Assembly (NCBI GenBank): GCA_002236755.2
Contig: NBZP02000033.1
Location: 1,364,262 to 1,428,261, forward strand
DNA length: 64,000 nt
Reading direction: 5' to 3'
Source of the DNA: Dothistroma septosporum
Lineage: Eukaryota; Ascomycota; Dothideomycetes; Mycosphaerellales; Mycosphaerellaceae
A program made the translations under genes and the position numbers. Below are positions 61,580-64,000 of this stretch, one piece after another; the first letter of the stretch is position 1, and every line of letters starts with the position of its first letter. The notes under the pieces are model-generated. The model was not told where the DNA came from and searched no databases. It worked only from the letters and a program-made list of their open reading frames with translations.

Positions 61580-63267
61580 CTAGCAGGAAGACAAGTCCAC
61601 GGGAACTTTTCGCGCAGCCTTGTCCAATTTCGCAATGAGTACGTCCAGGGAAGCGTCGTTAGAGGCAACAGAGCAGATGGCAGGTGAGGTAGTCGAGGTG
61701 GCAGCAGAGGCGGGTCGGGGAAGGCGGGGAGGCAATTCGATGAGTAGTTCCACAGGATCAGGTCCACTTGGTAACGCTGTCACTGCATAAGCATTGACGC
61801 TGTTAAATCGGGACTGCGGGAAGTTCATCGCATTGAAGCCGTTGATGTTGAGCTTGCTGAAGTCGTTCTCAGGAATCATAGCGAGGCCCACCTGCTGCTG
61901 CTGTTGCTGCTCTGGCTGCGACTGTGGGATCTGAAGCTGTGAAGCATCGAAGTTGAGGTACTCCGGCTTCATGTCCGGCTGTGACTGTTGTGGTTGCTGG
62001 TGAGGTTGTGCTTGTTGTGGTTGAGGGGTGGACGCAACAGACGATTGTTGCTGCTGATGATGCTGATGGTGTTGCTTGGGCAGCAACACCGAAGGATCTT
62101 GGCTGATGTCGTTGATGAAGGGCGTGAAAGCAGGGTGGCGGAGGAGGGTTTCGATCAAGCCGCGGTAGCGCTCGTTCTCTGCCTGGAGAGCGTGGTTCTC
62201 TTGTCGGAGAGCATTGCTTTCCTGAGCCTTCATGGCGACCTCGCCTTCAAGCTGGCCAATGTACTCTGTGTCAACGTTAGCATATTTTGCAGCATAGTGG
62301 CATGTCGTTAGAGCTTACCCTTTCTCCTCGATCGAAACGCACGGGCGGAGACCTTGTTCCTCAACTGTCTGCGCTCCTTGCTGGAAAGCTTCTTGCCTTC
62401 CTCTGACGCAAGCAGACGCTCGTCCTCGTCCATTTCCTCTTCATCCTTCTTCATGCGTGCAATGTGGGGCAGCATGTTACCGGGCGAGTCGGCATCGTCC
62501 CCATCTGGAACCGAGTGGCTGTTCTGGCGCATCTGGTTGAGCAGACGGGAGATCGACTCCTCGACATGAGGCTCGGCATGCTGCGATGCACGCTTGCCAT
62601 TGTCGTGTGATTGTTGGGACGAGCCTTGGCTGGATTGGCCCTTCGAGTGGGTGGCGGCGTGGCGGTACTGTGCTTGCTGAGCCTGCAATTTCAATTGACG
62701 TTGTTGCACGGCTTGAGCCTGGGCAGCCTTCTGCGTTGCCGCTTGCTGAGCCTGTTGCGAGTGCATGCCAGGCCAGAGACGGCCCACATTGCTCGGCGGT
62801 TCCTCGTGCCCGCCAACGCTGTTTGGGTTGACGTAGTTGTCTGCTGGGGTGTCATTGGGAGGGAAGAACATGGCAGGCACTGATGCCTGTGTGCTACTGT
62901 AGTCCACGCCCATGTCGGCGTCCATGTCCAGTCCGGTGTTCCAGCCAAATCCGGAATTGAAGCCCATCTCATCAATGCCGGAACTGAAGCCGTCGTACAT
63001 GCCATTCACCGGCATGTTGGCCATGCTGCCAACGGGCAGACCGACTTGCTGCTTGAACTGGCCATAGTCGTGGCTCGGACCATTGAACTGCTGCTGCTCC
63101 TCCTTCTCGAACGGCGACAATGCATCGGCGCGCGAGGATGAGCCTGTGACGGGCGAGGGCTGGTTACCGGCTTGGGTGAAGTCGAAGAAGGAGTCCATGT
63201 CGAACTGCTCAGTCTTCAATTGAGGAGTCGATCGGCGCATCTGGGAGTGTTTTGACGCAAGGGCCAT
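61580..63267 (-). CDS. bZIP transcription factor
   Basis: Exons 63267-62319 and 62265-61580 over a 53-nt GTAAGC...CACAG intron placed exactly between basic region and zipper; product 544 aa. Residues 1-285 are Q/S/N-rich with an acidic stretch (KKDEEEMDEDERLL), a likely activation region. The basic region at about 299-316 is RRQLRNKVSARAFRSRRK with the N-x7-R DNA-contact signature (NKVSARAFR). The zipper begins EYIGQLEGEVAMKAQESNAL and has heptad Leu/Asn positions. The C-half has Q/H/P runs (HHQHHQQQQ) and ends LIAKLDKAARKVPVDLSSC. The basic region resembles fungal MeaB/Idi-4-type bZIPs, but I do not assign the symbol. Confidence 0.9.
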
Positions 63268-64000
63268 CCAGATAGAGCGGTGGGAGAGCCTGATTGCCCG
63301 ATCTGGCGTTTCTTCGCAGTGTCTTGCCCTCGGCTGCAGGCTTCGTGGGAGGCCGCGTCAGCTGATTGTTTGCAGTCGCCAAGTCGCAATTCGCAAGTTC
63401 GCGGCGCTTGTCGATTGGGTGGAAGCAGTGGTGTACTGGCCAGGTGGGAGTCGTGCGTTGATGGGGTTTCGGGTGGTGTCGATGGTGTTGCGGAGAAGAG
63501 AATGAGTGAGAGAGAGAGTTGTGTGTGTGTGTGCGTGTCTGCGGTGCCGAAGAGAGCGTCAAAGACGGAGCCTGGCGCGCACCTCCCACTGGCTACAAGG
63601 AGAGGAGGCTGTGCAAAGGCCGGCAAGGGTGGTCTCGAAACGAAACACCTCGCAGCAGGGCCTTCGGCGGCGGCGCGGCAGTCGAAGACCGCCGAGCCCG
63701 ACCCGTCCAAGTGTACACTACATGAATATACGGGGTACATGTACTTAGATGTAATGTAGGTAGCACTTTCACGAGTACGTCATATCACCATGCACACCTG
63801 CACTCGTTGATGTCTCTGCTGAGCCCGTCCCGCTACCCACAGTCTGCCAATACATCAATGTGTTCGAGTACATGCTCTGCCTGTTCGACCCATCACTACA
63901 GACGTCCAATCCCACTCTACACCTGCGTGCAAGTCGTGTTGGTCGCAGCGCGACCGGCATTGTCGTCGTCAGCGACCGCTCTTGTACAGGCGGTCCCTCC
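63268..64000. other. Right-edge intergenic with GA/GT microsatellite
   Basis: bZIP promoter and beyond. A GA run (about 63508-63518) followed by a GT run (about 63520-63534) is the only structure seen. No gene supported to the window end. Confidence 0.45.

Overview
The window looks like nuclear chromosomal DNA of a filamentous ascomycete (Pezizomycotina). Genes are compact, carry 0-4 short introns (mostly 47-66 nt) with GT-AG borders and CTAAC/CTGAC-like branch sites, and encode typical fungal proteins: the KRE6/SKN1 glucan-synthesis family, a Dal5-type permease, a DUF4211 protein and an SRF1-like phospholipase D regulator. A decayed PIF1-like helicase of a kind often multiplied in Dothideomycetes hints at that class, but this is inference. 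All exon models below were read by hand from splice signals, frame continuity and family similarity.

Layout. 0-12.6 kb: 3' end of an unrecognised Ser-rich gene, MOD5 (tRNA i6A37) divergent from CAF16 (ABC ATPase), a prion-like glycine-zipper protein, a gene-poor 2.1 kb, a single-pass membrane protein, a vWA protein with Gln/Gly/Pro-rich flanks and a GNAT acetyltransferase. 12.8-18.2 kb: an RluA/Pus9-type pseudouridine synthase, a wrecked Gfo/Idh/MocA oxidoreductase whose halves lie on opposite strands, and a Dal5-type MFS permease with a GC-AG intron. 18.6-27.1 kb: CCCH zinc-finger protein, aprataxin-like HNT3, DUF4211 protein and a conserved unknown. 28.2-31.2 kb: URM1 and ELP2, head to head over 177 bp. 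31.5-43.3 kb: a methyltransferase with a likely 3' frameshift, KRE6-like, a 4 kb gap with a minisatellite and a dead PIF1-like helicase, SRF1-like and a sugar transporter. 44.9-58.6 kb: Sec14/PDR16-like, LHS1, a PBP-like protein, RVB2, a coiled-coil unknown, SWC5 and RPS5. 59.3-63.3 kb: a decayed FAD monooxygenase and a bZIP factor.

How the genes relate. Most are housekeeping genes. Four act on tRNA bases: MOD5 (A37), the Pus9-like enzyme (probably U32), URM1 (2-thiolation of wobble U34) and ELP2 (Elongator, 5-carboxymethyl-type modification of the same U34). URM1 and ELP2 share one short promoter, which is the most striking functional arrangement here. RVB2 and SWC5, 3 kb apart, are both SWR1 chromatin-remodelling subunits. 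The three pseudogenes (oxidoreductase, helicase, monooxygenase) sit in otherwise gene-poor gaps, showing that dispensable metabolic genes and a helicase copy are decaying between conserved genes.

I saw no CRISPR array, no intact transposon, no confident tRNA or rRNA gene and no biosynthetic core gene. I do not claim a wholly new system; the best leads are the URM1-ELP2 pair, the inverted oxidoreductase pseudogene and the methyltransferase frameshift.
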